From positions 124,001-188,000 of the forward strand of contig NZ_FOXM01000006.1 in NCBI RefSeq assembly GCF_900115715.1: 64,000 nucleotides of DNA, written 5' to 3'. This document shows, one piece after another, positions 7,651 through 15,900 of the stretch. Within the stretch, counting starts at the first letter, position 1, and every line of letters starts with the position of its first letter. The notes under the pieces are model-generated. The model saw nothing but the letters and a program-made list of their open reading frames with translations. It was not told where the DNA came from and ran no database searches. The translations under genes were made by a program, and so were the position numbers. This stretch comes from Geopseudomonas sagittaria (lineage in GTDB: Bacteria; Pseudomonadota; Gammaproteobacteria; Pseudomonadales; Pseudomonadaceae).

Positions 7651-8730
7651 TCAGCGGCGCGGCAGGGCGCGTTCGTACCAAGCGCGGCTGTGGTTGACCA
7701 TGCGCACCAGCCAGAGCATCACCGGCACCTCGATCAGCACGCCGACCACGGTGGCCAGTGCGGCGCCGGAGTCGAAACCATAGAGCACGATGGCCACCGC
7801 CACCGCCAGCTCGAAGAAGTTGGAGGCGCCGATCATGGTCGCGGGGCCGGCCACGTCGTGGCGCACCTTGAGACGGCGGCACAGCCAGTAGCCGAGCGCA
7901 GCGATGAACAGGGTCTGCAGCAGGATCGGCACCGCCAGCAGGCCGATGATCAGCGGCTGCGCGACGATCGCCTCGCCCTGGAAGGAGAACAGCAGCACCA
8001 GGGTGGCCAGCAGGGCGACGATGGAGAACGGCGAGATCTTCGCCAGCGCCGCCTGGAACGCCGCCTCGCCGCGCTTGAGCAACTGGGCGCGGAGGAACTG
8101 GGCGATGGCCAGCGGGATGACGATGTACATCACCACCGAGAGCAGCAGGGTGTCCCAGGGCACCGGGATCGACGACACGCCGAGCAGCAGGGCGACGATG
8201 GGCGCGAAGGCGAACACCATCACCAGGTCGTTGAGCGCCACCTGGGTCAGGGTGAAGTTGGCGTTGCCGTTGCACAGGTTGCTCCACACGAACACCATCG
8301 CTGTGCAGGGCGCCGCGCCGAGCAGGATCAGCCCGGCCATGTAGCTGTCCAGCTCGCCGGCCGGCAGGGCGTCGGCGAACAGTACCTTGATGAACAACCA
8401 GCCGATCAGCGCCATGGAGAACGGCTTGACCGCCCAGTTGACGAACAGGGTGACGCCCATGCCGGCCTTCTGCTCGCGCACCTCGTGGAGGGCGCCGAAG
8501 TCGATCTTCATCAGCATGGGGATGATCATCACCCAGATCAGCACGCCGACCGGGATGTTGACCTGGGCCACCTCCAGCGCACCGACCGCCTGGGCCGCCG
8601 CCGGCACCGACAGGCCGAGCAGGGTGCCGGCGACAATGCACAGGAACACCCAGAGGGTCAGGTAGCGCTCGAAGAAGCCGAGCGGGGCGCCGGCGGCCTG
8701 CTTGGCTGCCACTTCACAGGGACTGGACAT
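7651..8730 (-). CDS. acr3: ACR3-family arsenite efflux permease
   Basis: A 359-residue bile-acid/arsenite-type transporter with about ten membrane helices that expels As(III). The conserved cysteine segment LLGAAPCTAMVFVWSNLC and the loop GNANFTLTQVALNDL are hallmarks of ACR3 pumps. The start at 8730 is chosen because GGAAGGAAAC precedes it; the longer open frame upstream lacks a site. It is the second gene of the minus arm after arsO. ACR3 would remove the arsenite made by the ArsC at 14421 on the other arm. Often annotated arsB, although it is unrelated to the ArsB family. Confidence 0.95.
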   Translation of the reverse strand: MSSPCEVAAKQAAGAPLGFFERYLTLWVFLCIVAGTLLGLSVPAAAQAVGALEVAQVNIPVGVLIWVMIIPMLMKIDFGALHEVREQKAGMGVTLFVNWAVKPFSMALIGWLFIKVLFADALPAGELDSYMAGLILLGAAPCTAMVFVWSNLCNGNANFTLTQVALNDLVMVFAFAPIVALLLGVSSIPVPWDTLLLSVVMYIVIPLAIAQFLRAQLLKRGEAAFQAALAKISPFSIVALLATLVLLFSFQGEAIVAQPLIIGLLAVPILLQTLFIAALGYWLCRRLKVRHDVAGPATMIGASNFFELAVAVAIVLYGFDSGAALATVVGVLIEVPVMLWLVRMVNHSRAWYERALPRR

Positions 8731-8786
8731 CGGTGTTTCCTTCCTCTTCGTGCAAATGCGGCCTGCCGACGGGCAGCGCCGGATAA

Positions 8787-9854
8787 TCAGTGCCCGCCGA
8801 GGGCCGCGTCGATCTCGCTGACCGTGCTGCGCGCCGTGCGCGTCACGCCGATCAGGGTGGCCGAGGCGGCGCCGGTCCATTCGCCATAGCCGACCAGCCA
8901 CAGGTTGGGCTGCTTCAGCGCGCGGGTGCCCTCGACGGCCACCTTGCCGTCGGCCTCGATCACGCCCAGCTCGCCAAGATGGGCCAGGGCCGGGCGGAAG
9001 CCGGTACACCAGATCACCGCATCGATGTCGGCGCGGCGGCCATCGGCCCATTCCACGCCGTGCTCGGTGAAGCGCTCGAAGGGCCTTTCGCTGACCAGCA
9101 CGCCGCGGCTGCGCGCCTCGCGCACCGGCTCGACCATCACCACATCACCGAGGCCGCCGATCGGCTGGTCGACCGTGCGGCCTTCCTGCTGGGCCTTCCA
9201 GCGCTCGGTGGCGCGCTCGAACAGCACGCGGCCGTCGACATCGTCGGCGAGGAACAGCGGCGGCTCCGGGGTGATCCACAGGGTTTCGGCGACCTTCGAT
9301 ACCTCAGCGAGGATCTGCGCCCCGGAGTTGCCGCCGCCGACGATCATCACCCGCTGGCCGACGAAGGGCGCCGGATCGACATAGTGCGCCGAGTGCAGCT
9401 GCACCCCGACAAACTGCTCGCGGCCGGGATAGTCGGGGATGTACGGGTTGCTCCAGGCGCCGGTGGCACTGACCACCGCCCGTGCCCGCCAGACGTGCTC
9501 ATCGGCACGTACCCGCAGGCGGTCGCCGTCGCGCTCCACGGACGCGACATGCACCGGACGCCGTACCGGCAACTGGTAGCGCTCCTCGTAGCGGCTGAGG
9601 TAGTCGATGACCTCGGCGCGGGTCGGGTAGGTGGACGCACTGGCCGGCATCGGCCAGCCGGGGATCGAGCTCCAGGTCGCCGGCGAGAACAGGCGCAGCG
9701 AGTCCCAACCATGCAGCCAGGCACCGCCCGGCGCGGCCTGTTCATCGAGAAGCAGGAAGGAAAGATGGGTGCGGCGCAGAAAGTAGGCGGTGGCCAGGGC
9801 GGCCTGGCCACCGCCGATGACCAGGACATCGACTTCGGTGGGGGATGCGGACAT
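8787..9854 (-). CDS. arsO: ArsO-type FAD/NAD(P) monooxygenase
   Basis: A flavoprotein of about 355 residues in the ArsO family found in ars operons. Two dinucleotide-binding motifs are seen: [17 protein letters not shown] near the N-terminus for FAD and [14 protein letters not shown] in the middle for NAD(P)H. Between them come the [15 protein letters not shown] segment and, later, WCTGFRPAL, typical of this monooxygenase group. I start at the ATG at 9854 (GGAG 7 bases upstream) rather than at 9890. It is the first gene of the minus arm, facing arsR across a 217-base control region. The exact reaction of ArsO is not well established; oxidation of an arsenical is presumed. Confidence 0.85.
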   Translation of the reverse strand: MSASPTEVDVLVIGGGQAALATAYFLRRTHLSFLLLDEQAAPGGAWLHGWDSLRLFSPATWSSIPGWPMPASASTYPTRAEVIDYLSRYEERYQLPVRRPVHVASVERDGDRLRVRADEHVWRARAVVSATGAWSNPYIPDYPGREQFVGVQLHSAHYVDPAPFVGQRVMIVGGGNSGAQILAEVSKVAETLWITPEPPLFLADDVDGRVLFERATERWKAQQEGRTVDQPIGGLGDVVMVEPVREARSRGVLVSERPFERFTEHGVEWADGRRADIDAVIWCTGFRPALAHLGELGVIEADGKVAVEGTRALKQPNLWLVGYGEWTGAASATLIGVTRTARSTVSEIDAALGGH

Positions 9855-10000
9855 GGGCGACTCCGGGGCGCGGGTAGCGCCGGTCATCAATCTGTCATCG
9901 GGTGCAAATCAGAATTCGCACGAACCTTAACATATGGATAAGCGGATATAGATCTCCATGGATGGAAAATGATGGCCATCTTGCTACGCTGAATTCCGAC

Positions 10001-10024
10001 AATACTGCGTCTTTACGAAGTATT
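10001..10024. promoter_or_regulatory. Candidate ArsR operator
   Basis: AATACT (10001-10006) and AGTATT (10019-10024) form a perfect dyad with 12 bases between, inside the AT-rich divergent region between arsO and arsR. A shorter dyad, ATGGA and TCCAT at 9934-9959, lies nearer arsO. ArsR-type repressors bind such AT-rich imperfect dyads, so one or both could control the two arms. Confidence 0.45.
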
Positions 10025-10071
10025 CGATCTGGCATATGTTCTGCCCCTCCGTTCTGCCCGGGATTCCGCCG

Positions 10072-10428
10072 ATGACCGAACACCTGACCCCGCCGCTGGT
10101 CTGCAAGAGTCTGGCCGACGAGACCCGCGCGCGCATTGCCCTGCTGGTCGCCCGCGAGGGCGAGCTGTGCGTGTGCGAACTGGTCTGCGCCCTGGGCGAG
10201 AGCCAGCCGAAGATTTCCCGCCACCTCGCGCAGCTGCGCAGCAGCGGCCTGCTCGCCGACCGCCGCCAGGGGCAGTGGGTCTTCTATCGCCTGCACCCCG
10301 ACCTGCCGGACTGGGTGCACGACCTGCTCAGGCTGATGCTCGAGTCCAACCGCCACTGGCTGAGCCCGGAAACCCGCCGCCTGGCCGAGATGGGCGAGCG
10401 CCCCGAACGCAGCACGGCCTGCTGCTGA
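10072..10428 (+). CDS. arsR: ArsR-family arsenic-responsive repressor
   Basis: A 118-residue winged-helix repressor of the ArsR/SmtB family. The metalloid site is visible in ELCVCELVC (Cys33, Cys35, with Cys39 near), at the start of the DNA-binding domain, followed by the recognition helix region SQPKISRHLAQLRSSGLL. The protein ends in a Cys pair. The ATG at 10072 is preferred because an upstream in-frame ATG at 10036 would add residues not found in the family. It heads the plus arm and probably represses both arms through dyads in 9891-10071, releasing DNA when As(III) binds. Confidence 0.93.
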   Translation: MTEHLTPPLVCKSLADETRARIALLVAREGELCVCELVCALGESQPKISRHLAQLRSSGLLADRRQGQWVFYRLHPDLPDWVHDLLRLMLESNRHWLSPETRRLAEMGERPERSTACC

Positions 10429-10478
10429 ATGACGCCGGCCGCGGGCCGCGTCACCTGAAACTCGAAGGAACCTGCATC

Positions 10479-10976
10479 GTGCAACATCCCCATGACATCC
10501 TCGCCGCGCCCGGCTCTCCGGGCCGCCTGATCTTCACTCCGTGCCCCGGCACCAAGGACACCAGCGTGGCCGAAGCCTTGGACACCCTGCAGGCGGCCGG
10601 CGCCGAGGCGCTGATCACCCTGATGCCGGCCAGCGAGCTGGAGCAGAACCGGGCCGCCGAACTGCCGGCGCTGTGTGCCGCGCGCAACCTGGAATGGTTC
10701 CACCTGCCGGTGGCCGACGAGCAGGTGCCGCTGGACGACTTCGACGCTGCCTGGGAACAAGCCCGCGAGCGTATCGCCAGCCTGCTCGACGCAGGCCGCA
10801 GCATCGCCATCCACTGCAAGGGCGGCTCCGGGCGTACCGGGCTGATCGCCGCACGCATCCTCATCGACCGCGGCCTGTCGCGCGCCGAGGCCATCGCCCT
10901 GGTGCAGGCCCTGCGCCCCAAGGCCATCCAGCATCCGGCGCACGTCGCCTGGCTCGAACAGTTCGACGCCGCATAA
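10479..10976 (+). CDS. Dual-specificity (CDKN3-like) phosphatase in the ars operon
   Basis: A 165-residue Cys-based phosphatase. The P-loop CKGGSGR (Cys113 to Arg119, CX5R) is intact, preceded by IHC and followed by TGLIAARILIDRG; an acidic loop (PVADEQVPLDD) could supply the general acid. I take the GTG at 10479 as start, with GAAGGA upstream; the much longer open frame reads through arsR in another phase. It lies between arsR and the arsenate-linked GAPDH. The true substrate is unknown. Candidates are a phosphorylated regulator or metabolite, or arsenate itself, since other Cys-phosphatase folds have become arsenate reductases. Function in arsenic resistance is inference. Confidence 0.8.
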   Translation: MQHPHDILAAPGSPGRLIFTPCPGTKDTSVAEALDTLQAAGAEALITLMPASELEQNRAAELPALCAARNLEWFHLPVADEQVPLDDFDAAWEQARERIASLLDAGRSIAIHCKGGSGRTGLIAARILIDRGLSRAEAIALVQALRPKAIQHPAHVAWLEQFDAA

Positions 10977-11006
10977 ACCTTCACCGGGAACAGAGAGAAC
11001 AAGACC

Positions 11007-12014
11007 ATGACCATCAAGGTAGGCATCAACGGCTTCGGCCGCATCGGACGTCTGGCCCTGCGCGCCGCCTGGGGCTGGCCGGAGCTGGAGTTCGTGCAGA
11101 TCAACGACCCGGCCGCCGACGCGGCGACCCACGCGCACCTGCTCAACTTCGATTCGGTGCACGGCCGCTGGCAGCACGAGGCGAGCAGCGACGGCGACTG
11201 CGTGGTCATCGCCGGCCAGCGCATCAAGGTCAGCCACAACAAGGCCATCGCCGACACCGACTGGTCGGGCTGCGACCTGGTGATCGAGGCCAGCGGCAAG
11301 ATGAAGACCGTCGCCGTGCTGCAGGCCTACCTCGACCAGGGCGTCAAGCGCGTGGTGGTCAGCGCGCCGGTGAAGGAGGCGGGCGCACTGAACATCGTCA
11401 TGGGCGTCAACGACCAGCTGTTCGACCCGGCCAAGCACCGCATCGTCACCGCCGCCTCGTGCACCACCAACTGCCTGGCGCCGGTGGTCAAGGTGCTCCA
11501 CGAGGCTCTGGGTATCCGCCACGGCTCGATCACCACCATCCACGACCTGACCAACACCCAGAGTCTGCTCGATCAGCCGCACACCGACCTGCGCCGCGCG
11601 CGCGCCTCGCTGATGAGCCTGATCCCGACCACCACCGGCTCGGCTACCGCCATTGCCGAGATCTTCCCCGAACTGCGCGGCAAGCTGAACGGCCACGCGG
11701 TGCGCGTGCCGCTGGCCAACGCCTCGCTGACCGACTGCGTGTTCGAGGTCGAGCGCGCGACCACAGCCGAGGAGGTCAACGGCCTGCTCAAGGCCGCGGC
11801 CAGCGCAGGCCCGCTCAAGGACATCCTCGGCTTTGAAGAGCGTCCGCTGGTGTCCATCGACTACCGTACCGATCCGCGCTCGTCGATCATCGACGCCTTG
11901 TCGACCCTGGTGGTCAACGGCACCCAGGTGAAGGTCTACGCCTGGTACGACAACGAGTGGGGCTACGCCAACCGCACCGTCGAACTGGCGCGCAAGGTCG
12001 GCCTGGCCGGCTGA
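11007..12014 (+). CDS. ArsJ-associated glyceraldehyde-3-phosphate dehydrogenase
   Basis: A 335-residue GAPDH with a clear NAD site ([16 protein letters not shown]) and catalytic ASCTTNC (Cys near residue 154), plus [16 protein letters not shown] and [10 protein letters not shown]. GAPDHs encoded beside arsJ accept arsenate in place of phosphate and make 1-arseno-3-phosphoglycerate, which ArsJ expels before it breaks down. This gives resistance to As(V) without reduction. The gene starts 30 bases after the phosphatase and is separated from arsJ by a 150-base gap filled with a palindromic element. Use for glycolysis cannot be excluded, but position argues for the arsenic role. Confidence 0.9.
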   Translation: MTIKVGINGFGRIGRLALRAAWGWPELEFVQINDPAADAATHAHLLNFDSVHGRWQHEASSDGDCVVIAGQRIKVSHNKAIADTDWSGCDLVIEASGKMKTVAVLQAYLDQGVKRVVVSAPVKEAGALNIVMGVNDQLFDPAKHRIVTAASCTTNCLAPVVKVLHEALGIRHGSITTIHDLTNTQSLLDQPHTDLRRARASLMSLIPTTTGSATAIAEIFPELRGKLNGHAVRVPLANASLTDCVFEVERATTAEEVNGLLKAAASAGPLKDILGFEERPLVSIDYRTDPRSSIIDALSTLVVNGTQVKVYAWYDNEWGYANRTVELARKVGLAG

Positions 12015-12026
12015 AAACGCGCTTTG

Positions 12027-12141
12027 CGTAGGGTGGGTTAGCCGCACCGCGGCGTAACCCGCCACGGATGCCAGTAGGCATCCTGTTGTCGGCCTCACGG
12101 CCGATTGGTGGGTTACGGCCTGCGGCCTAACCCACCCTACG
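12027..12141. repeat. MITE-like compound palindrome between GAPDH and arsJ
   Basis: The outer arms CGTAGGGTGGGTTAG (12027-12041) and its perfect complement (12127-12141) bound a 115-base element. Inside are further nested dyads, including GGATGCC/GGCATCC and GGCC/GGCC, and degraded second copies of the GGGTTA motif. No open frame or transposase is present. It resembles the GGGTTA-type intergenic repeats of Pseudomonas genomes, probably mobilised in trans. A related short dyad lies near 3924-3943. Confidence 0.75.
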
Positions 12142-12164
12142 GTTTCCACTCATCGGGTACCCCC

Positions 12165-13394
12165 ATGCACGCCCTGTCCCGTCTCTCTCCCGAAATCCGC
12201 CAGTACCTGCTGGTCACCGGCAACTACTGGGCCTTCACCCTCACCGACGGCGCCCTGCGCATGCTGGTGGTGCTGCATTTCCACGGCCTGGGCTACAGCC
12301 CGCTGCAGATCGCCGCGCTGTTCCTGTTCTACGAGATCTTCGGCGTGGTCACCAACCTGGTCGGTGGCTGGCTGGGCGCGCACCTGGGTCTCAACCGCAC
12401 CATGAACATCGGTCTGGGCCTGCAGGTGGCGGCGCTGCTGATGCTCACCGTGCCGGCGGCCATGCTCACCGTGCCCTGGGTGATGGCGGCGCAGGCGCTG
12501 TCCGGCATCGCCAAGGACCTCAACAAGATGAGTGCGAAGAGCTCGATCAAGTTGCTGGTGGCCGATTCCCAGCAGGGCACGCTGTACAAGTGGGTGGCGC
12601 TGCTCACCGGCTCGAAGAACGCCCTCAAGGGCGTCGGTTTCTTCCTCGGCGGCGCGCTGCTGACGGGGGTTGGTTTCACCGGTGCGGTGCTGGCGATGGC
12701 GGCGGTGCTGGCGCTGATCTGGCTGGCCAGCCTGGTGACCCTGAAGAAGGATCTGGGCAAGGCGAAGAGCAAGCCCAAGTTCCGCGACCTGTTGTCGAAG
12801 AGCCGGGCGATCAACATCCTCTCCGCCGCCCGTTTGTTCCTGTTCGGCGCCCGCGACGTGTGGTTCGTGGTGGCGCTGCCGGTGTACCTGTCGGCGAGCT
12901 TCGGCTGGGACTTCTGGCAGGTCGGCGGCTTTCTCGCCGTCTGGGTGATCGGCTACGGCATCGTGCAGTCGTTCGCCCCGTACTTCACCGGCAAGCGCAG
13001 CGGCAGGCTGCCGGACGGCCGTGCGGCCTTCGTCTGGGCGACACTGCTGGCCGGCCTGCCGGCGGCCATCGCCCTTGGCCTGGGCAGCGAACTTGCCGCG
13101 CAGACGGTACTGATCGGCGGCCTGCTGCTGTTCGGCGCGCTGTTCGCCATCAACTCCTCGCTGCACAGCTACCTGATCGTCAGCTACGCCAAGGAGGACG
13201 GCGTATCGCTGGATGTGGGCTTCTACTACATGTCCAACGCGCTGGGCCGGCTGCTCGGCACCCTGCTGTCCGGCTGGGTGTTCCAGGCCTGGGGCCTCGA
13301 AGCCTGCCTGTGGGTGTCCAGTGCGTTCGTGCTGCTCGCCGCGCTGATTTCCATCGGCCTGCCGCGACATGCCCCGGTCGCTCAGGCATCCTGA
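12165..13394 (+). CDS. arsJ: ArsJ, 1-arseno-3-phosphoglycerate efflux (MFS)
   Basis: A 409-residue major-facilitator protein with about twelve membrane helices. The N-terminal segment YLLVTGNYWAFTLTDGALRMLVVLHF is partly shown and, with the conserved KDLNKMSAKSSIKLL loop, is characteristic of ArsJ. It exports the arsenylated glycerate made by the GAPDH encoded just upstream. The ATG at 12165 is chosen; a frame beginning at 12105 would start inside the palindromic element. The ribosome site is poor (GGGTAC), and the structured element upstream may couple or limit its expression relative to GAPDH. Confidence 0.93.
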   Translation: MHALSRLSPEIRQYLLVTGNYWAFTLTDGALRMLVVLHFHGLGYSPLQIAALFLFYEIFGVVTNLVGGWLGAHLGLNRTMNIGLGLQVAALLMLTVPAAMLTVPWVMAAQALSGIAKDLNKMSAKSSIKLLVADSQQGTLYKWVALLTGSKNALKGVGFFLGGALLTGVGFTGAVLAMAAVLALIWLASLVTLKKDLGKAKSKPKFRDLLSKSRAINILSAARLFLFGARDVWFVVALPVYLSASFGWDFWQVGGFLAVWVIGYGIVQSFAPYFTGKRSGRLPDGRAAFVWATLLAGLPAAIALGLGSELAAQTVLIGGLLLFGALFAINSSLHSYLIVSYAKEDGVSLDVGFYYMSNALGRLLGTLLSGWVFQAWGLEACLWVSSAFVLLAALISIGLPRHAPVAQAS

Positions 13395-13459
13395 GCAGGA
13401 ACCAGCGCAGGGATTGGCCAGACGCGCCCATGCCGGGCGTACTGGAGTGGAGGCAACAC

Positions 13460-14380
13460 ATGGCGCATGCCCATCATCACGAGCAGCATTCTCACGCCCA
13501 CGCACCGCAGCGCTACGACCGCGCCTTCGCCATCGGCATCGTGCTGAACCTCGGTTTCGTGCTGGTCGAGGCCTTCTACGGCTGGCAGGTGAACTCGCTG
13601 GCCCTGCTGGCCGACGCTGGCCACAACCTCAGCGATGTTGGCGGGCTGATCCTGGCCTGGGCGGCGCTAGCGGCCACCCGCTTGCGCCCCAATGACCGCC
13701 ACACCTACGGCTGGCAGCGCGGCTCGATCCTCGCCAGCTTCGGCAATGCCGCGATCCTGCTGGTGGCCATGGGCTCGCTGGGCTGGGAGTCGATCCAGCG
13801 CCTGCAGCAGCCGGTGGCGATGGTCGGCGAGACGGTGATGGTGGTCGCCGGCATCGGCGTGCTGGTCAACGCCGCCACCGCAGCGCTGTTCCTTTCCGGC
13901 AGCCGCAGCGACCTCAACCTGCGCGGGGCCTTCCTGCACATGGCGGCCGACGCCCTGGTCTCCATCGGCGTGGTGCTGGCCGGGGGGCTGTACCTGTGGC
14001 AGGGCTGGAGCTGGATCGATCCGCTGGTCAGCCTGGCGATTGCGGTGGTGATCGTGTTCGGCACCTGGTCGCTGTTTCGTCAGTCCCTGCACCTGCTGTT
14101 CGACGGCGTGCCGGAGCACGTCGACCTGGCGGCGGTACGCCGGTACCTGCTGGAGCAGCCGGGCGTCTGTGACGTGCACGACCTGCACGTCTGGGCGATG
14201 AGCACCGCCGAGGTGGCGCTGACCGCGCACATGGCGATGAGTCCGCTGCCCGAGGATGACTGCTTCCTGCAGAGCGTCGCCCACGAGTTGCACGAGCACT
14301 TCGGCATCAGCCATGCCACGCTGCAACTGGAGCGGGATCTTGGCTGCCCGCTGGGCTGCGCCCGTCCCGCCGCCACTTGA
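13460..14380 (+). CDS. Cation diffusion facilitator transporter in the ars operon
   Basis: A 306-residue CDF-family antiporter (CzcD/ZitB-like) with a His-rich N-terminus (MAHAHHHEQHSHAHA). Six membrane helices are evident; metal-binding residues appear in ALLADAGHNLSDVG (helix 2) and FLHMAADALVSIG (helix 5), and the C-terminal cytoplasmic domain ends with VCDVHDLHVWAMS. The family exports Zn, Co or Cd with proton exchange. It starts at 13460 after GGAGTGGAGG, 65 bases after arsJ, and is followed 40 bases later by arsC, so it appears part of the same transcript. Why a divalent-cation pump rides in an arsenate operon is unclear. Confidence 0.9.
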   Translation: MAHAHHHEQHSHAHAPQRYDRAFAIGIVLNLGFVLVEAFYGWQVNSLALLADAGHNLSDVGGLILAWAALAATRLRPNDRHTYGWQRGSILASFGNAAILLVAMGSLGWESIQRLQQPVAMVGETVMVVAGIGVLVNAATAALFLSGSRSDLNLRGAFLHMAADALVSIGVVLAGGLYLWQGWSWIDPLVSLAIAVVIVFGTWSLFRQSLHLLFDGVPEHVDLAAVRRYLLEQPGVCDVHDLHVWAMSTAEVALTAHMAMSPLPEDDCFLQSVAHELHEHFGISHATLQLERDLGCPLGCARPAAT

Positions 14381-14420
14381 AGCACGGATTCTTCACCAAG
14401 CACAAACAGAGGTGACCGCT

Positions 14421-14855
14421 ATGCACCAGCCCATTCGAGTGCTGTTCCTGTGTGAGGGTAACGCCGACCGCTCGCAGATGGCCGAGGGTCTTCTGCGAGT
14501 CGAGGGCGGCGACCGCTTCGAGGTACACAGTGCAGGGATCGATCCCCGTCCGCTGGATCCGCTGGCGGTAGCCGCCATGCAGGAGGTCGGCATCGATATC
14601 GCCGGGCAGCCGAGCAAGCACCTCAACGACTACGAGGACATGCAGTTCGACTATGTCGTGACGCTCTGTGAGCAAGTGGTGGGCAGTTGCCTGGACTTCG
14701 CCAGGGACGGCCATAGCCTGCACTGGCAGTGCAGCGATCCGAGCGACTCTCCTGGCTCGGACGCTGACCGGCTGGCAGCTTTTCGCCAGGCCCGGGAGGA
14801 GATCAAGGAAAACCTGGACGCCTGGCTGAAGACGTTACCCGTGCATGGTTGGTGA
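14421..14855 (+). CDS. arsC: Thioredoxin-type arsenate reductase
   Basis: A 144-residue enzyme of the low-molecular-weight phosphatase fold that reduces As(V) to As(III). The P-loop is LCEGNADRSQMAEG (Cys11 to Arg17), and the two redox cysteines are in TLCEQVVGSC (Cys83 and Cys90), matching the Cys10/82/89 triad of the S. aureus type; an Asp (CSDPSDSPG) supplies the general acid. The P-loop interior (EGNAD) differs from the usual TGNSC, which is unusual but keeps CX5R. It is the last gene of the plus arm, after the CDF gene, with AGAGGTGA before the ATG. Its product would be exported by the ACR3 pump. Confidence 0.88.
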   Translation: MHQPIRVLFLCEGNADRSQMAEGLLRVEGGDRFEVHSAGIDPRPLDPLAVAAMQEVGIDIAGQPSKHLNDYEDMQFDYVVTLCEQVVGSCLDFARDGHSLHWQCSDPSDSPGSDADRLAAFRQAREEIKENLDAWLKTLPVHGW

Positions 14856-15182
14856 CCCGCAGTAGCAGGAACATTTGTCCCTGCCATTTTGTATACGGTA
14901 TCGCTCTGGGCAGTAGGCCCAGGCGTTCGGGTCGTGAGGGTATTGCGCGCCGATAGCCGATATCGGAGTGCCGCCAGGTAGCTTCATCGCAGCCCAGCAG
15001 CACGATGAAGCCATGTGGACGGAAGTCGGCGAGCACCTCTTTCTTCTGGGTAAGGAGGGTTTGCGCCGTCTCCATACGGTTGCTGTCCCCGTAGGGGATC
15101 AGTGCACGTGCGCCGCCGAGACAAAGGGCTATGACGCTCGTTCTGCTGCTCTCCAGGAAGTCAGGTCCGCCTGAAATCAGCT
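14803..15182 (-). pseudogene. Possible gene remnant or small unknown gene
   Basis: The 327 bases between arsC and the lipoprotein gene hold no clear gene. One minus-strand frame stays open from inside the lipoprotein gene to the end of arsC. It has an ATG at 15075, followed by ETAQTLLTQKKEVLADF and then HGFIVLLGCDEATW. The middle looks protein-like by codon choice, but there is no good ribosome site and no family I recognise. A decayed gene is possible; chance is also possible. Confidence 0.2.
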
Positions 15183-15836
15183 CTACTGCGAAGCTTCTGG
15201 CTGGCTCAGGACTTGTGTAATGACCCCGCCGGTCACATCCAGCACCTGATTGGCCTTGTTGTAGGCGATGCTGGGTTCGTTGGTGATGATGAGGGCCAGG
15301 TCGTTCTTGACTGCGTAGCTGGCAACCGCCTGCCGTATGGTCTCATCCATGATTTTCTGCACCTTGATGTCGTGCTCCCTCCGCCGCTGCTGTAGTTCAG
15401 TGAATGTCTTCGCTTTGGCTTTCAGGTCAAGGATCAGTTCATCGGTTTCGATGCTTTTGATGCACGCATGTAGCTCTGGACTGGCGGCCGAGGTGATGGC
15501 TTGCGGAACGCTGCCTTCGAATACCCTGGCACCAGCGCCACTCTGTTGGCCCAGGCAGCGTTGCATACTGCTTCGCTTGAGCTCGGAGATCTGCTCGTTG
15601 ATTCGCGAGTACTCCTGCTGTTTGGCCTGATAGTTGTCGTCGATATCCGCAGGATACGGATTCTGCTCCTTGACGATGTCGCGAACGGCAGCCTGGATTT
15701 TTGACGTATTGATCAGCGCCCAATCCGGTGTGCTATCGCCCTGGAAGACATCCTTGCAACCTCCAAGGGCCAGGGTGGCGACCGCTAGGATCAGTAGTCT
15801 GGCAAGTCTGGCAAGTCTGGCAAGTCTGGCAAACAT
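15183..15836 (-). CDS. Skp/OmpH-like lipoprotein with repeat-built signal peptide
   Basis: A 217-residue exported lipoprotein. The signal peptide ends in the lipobox LALGGC. The mature part has a coiled-coil stretch (NYQAKQQEYSRINEQISELKRS, shortened family feature) and a C-terminal half (HDIKVQKIMDETIRQAVASY; then DLALIITNEP and GGVITQVL) resembling the ends of Skp/OmpH periplasmic chaperones. A role in outer-membrane or periplasmic protein handling is inferred. The n-region of the signal is encoded by four perfect 9-base repeats giving LAR-LAR-LAR, so its length could vary by slippage in frame. The start ATG at 15836 has AAGGAG nearby. Confidence 0.7.
   Translation of the reverse strand: MFARLARLARLARLLILAVATLALGGCKDVFQGDSTPDWALINTSKIQAAVRDIVKEQNPYPADIDDNYQAKQQEYSRINEQISELKRSSMQRCLGQQSGAGARVFEGSVPQAITSAASPELHACIKSIETDELILDLKAKAKTFTELQQRRREHDIKVQKIMDETIRQAVASYAVKNDLALIITNEPSIAYNKANQVLDVTGGVITQVLSQPEASQ
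15796..15831. repeat. Four perfect 9-bp tandem repeats in a signal-peptide coding region
   Basis: The unit AGTCTGGCA occurs four times head to tail (15796, 15805, 15814, 15823). On the minus strand it encodes repeated Ala-Arg-Leu. Gain or loss of units keeps the frame and changes the number of arginines before the hydrophobic core. Confidence 0.9.
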
Positions 15837-15900
15837 GGAAACTCCTTTTTCACAGTGGCTGGAATGGGTTGATCACTGCAAATGACTGCAGGCTCTGCAA

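Noticed and set aside
10167-10478. An extended N-terminus for the ars phosphatase
   Set aside because: This part of the open frame overlaps arsR in another phase and is Arg/Pro/Ala-rich. The GTG at 10479 with a ribosome site gives a family-length protein.
10284-12149. A 621-codon minus-strand frame across the ars operon
   Set aside because: It mirrors the phosphatase and GAPDH genes and starts inside the palindromic repeat; no domain is visible.
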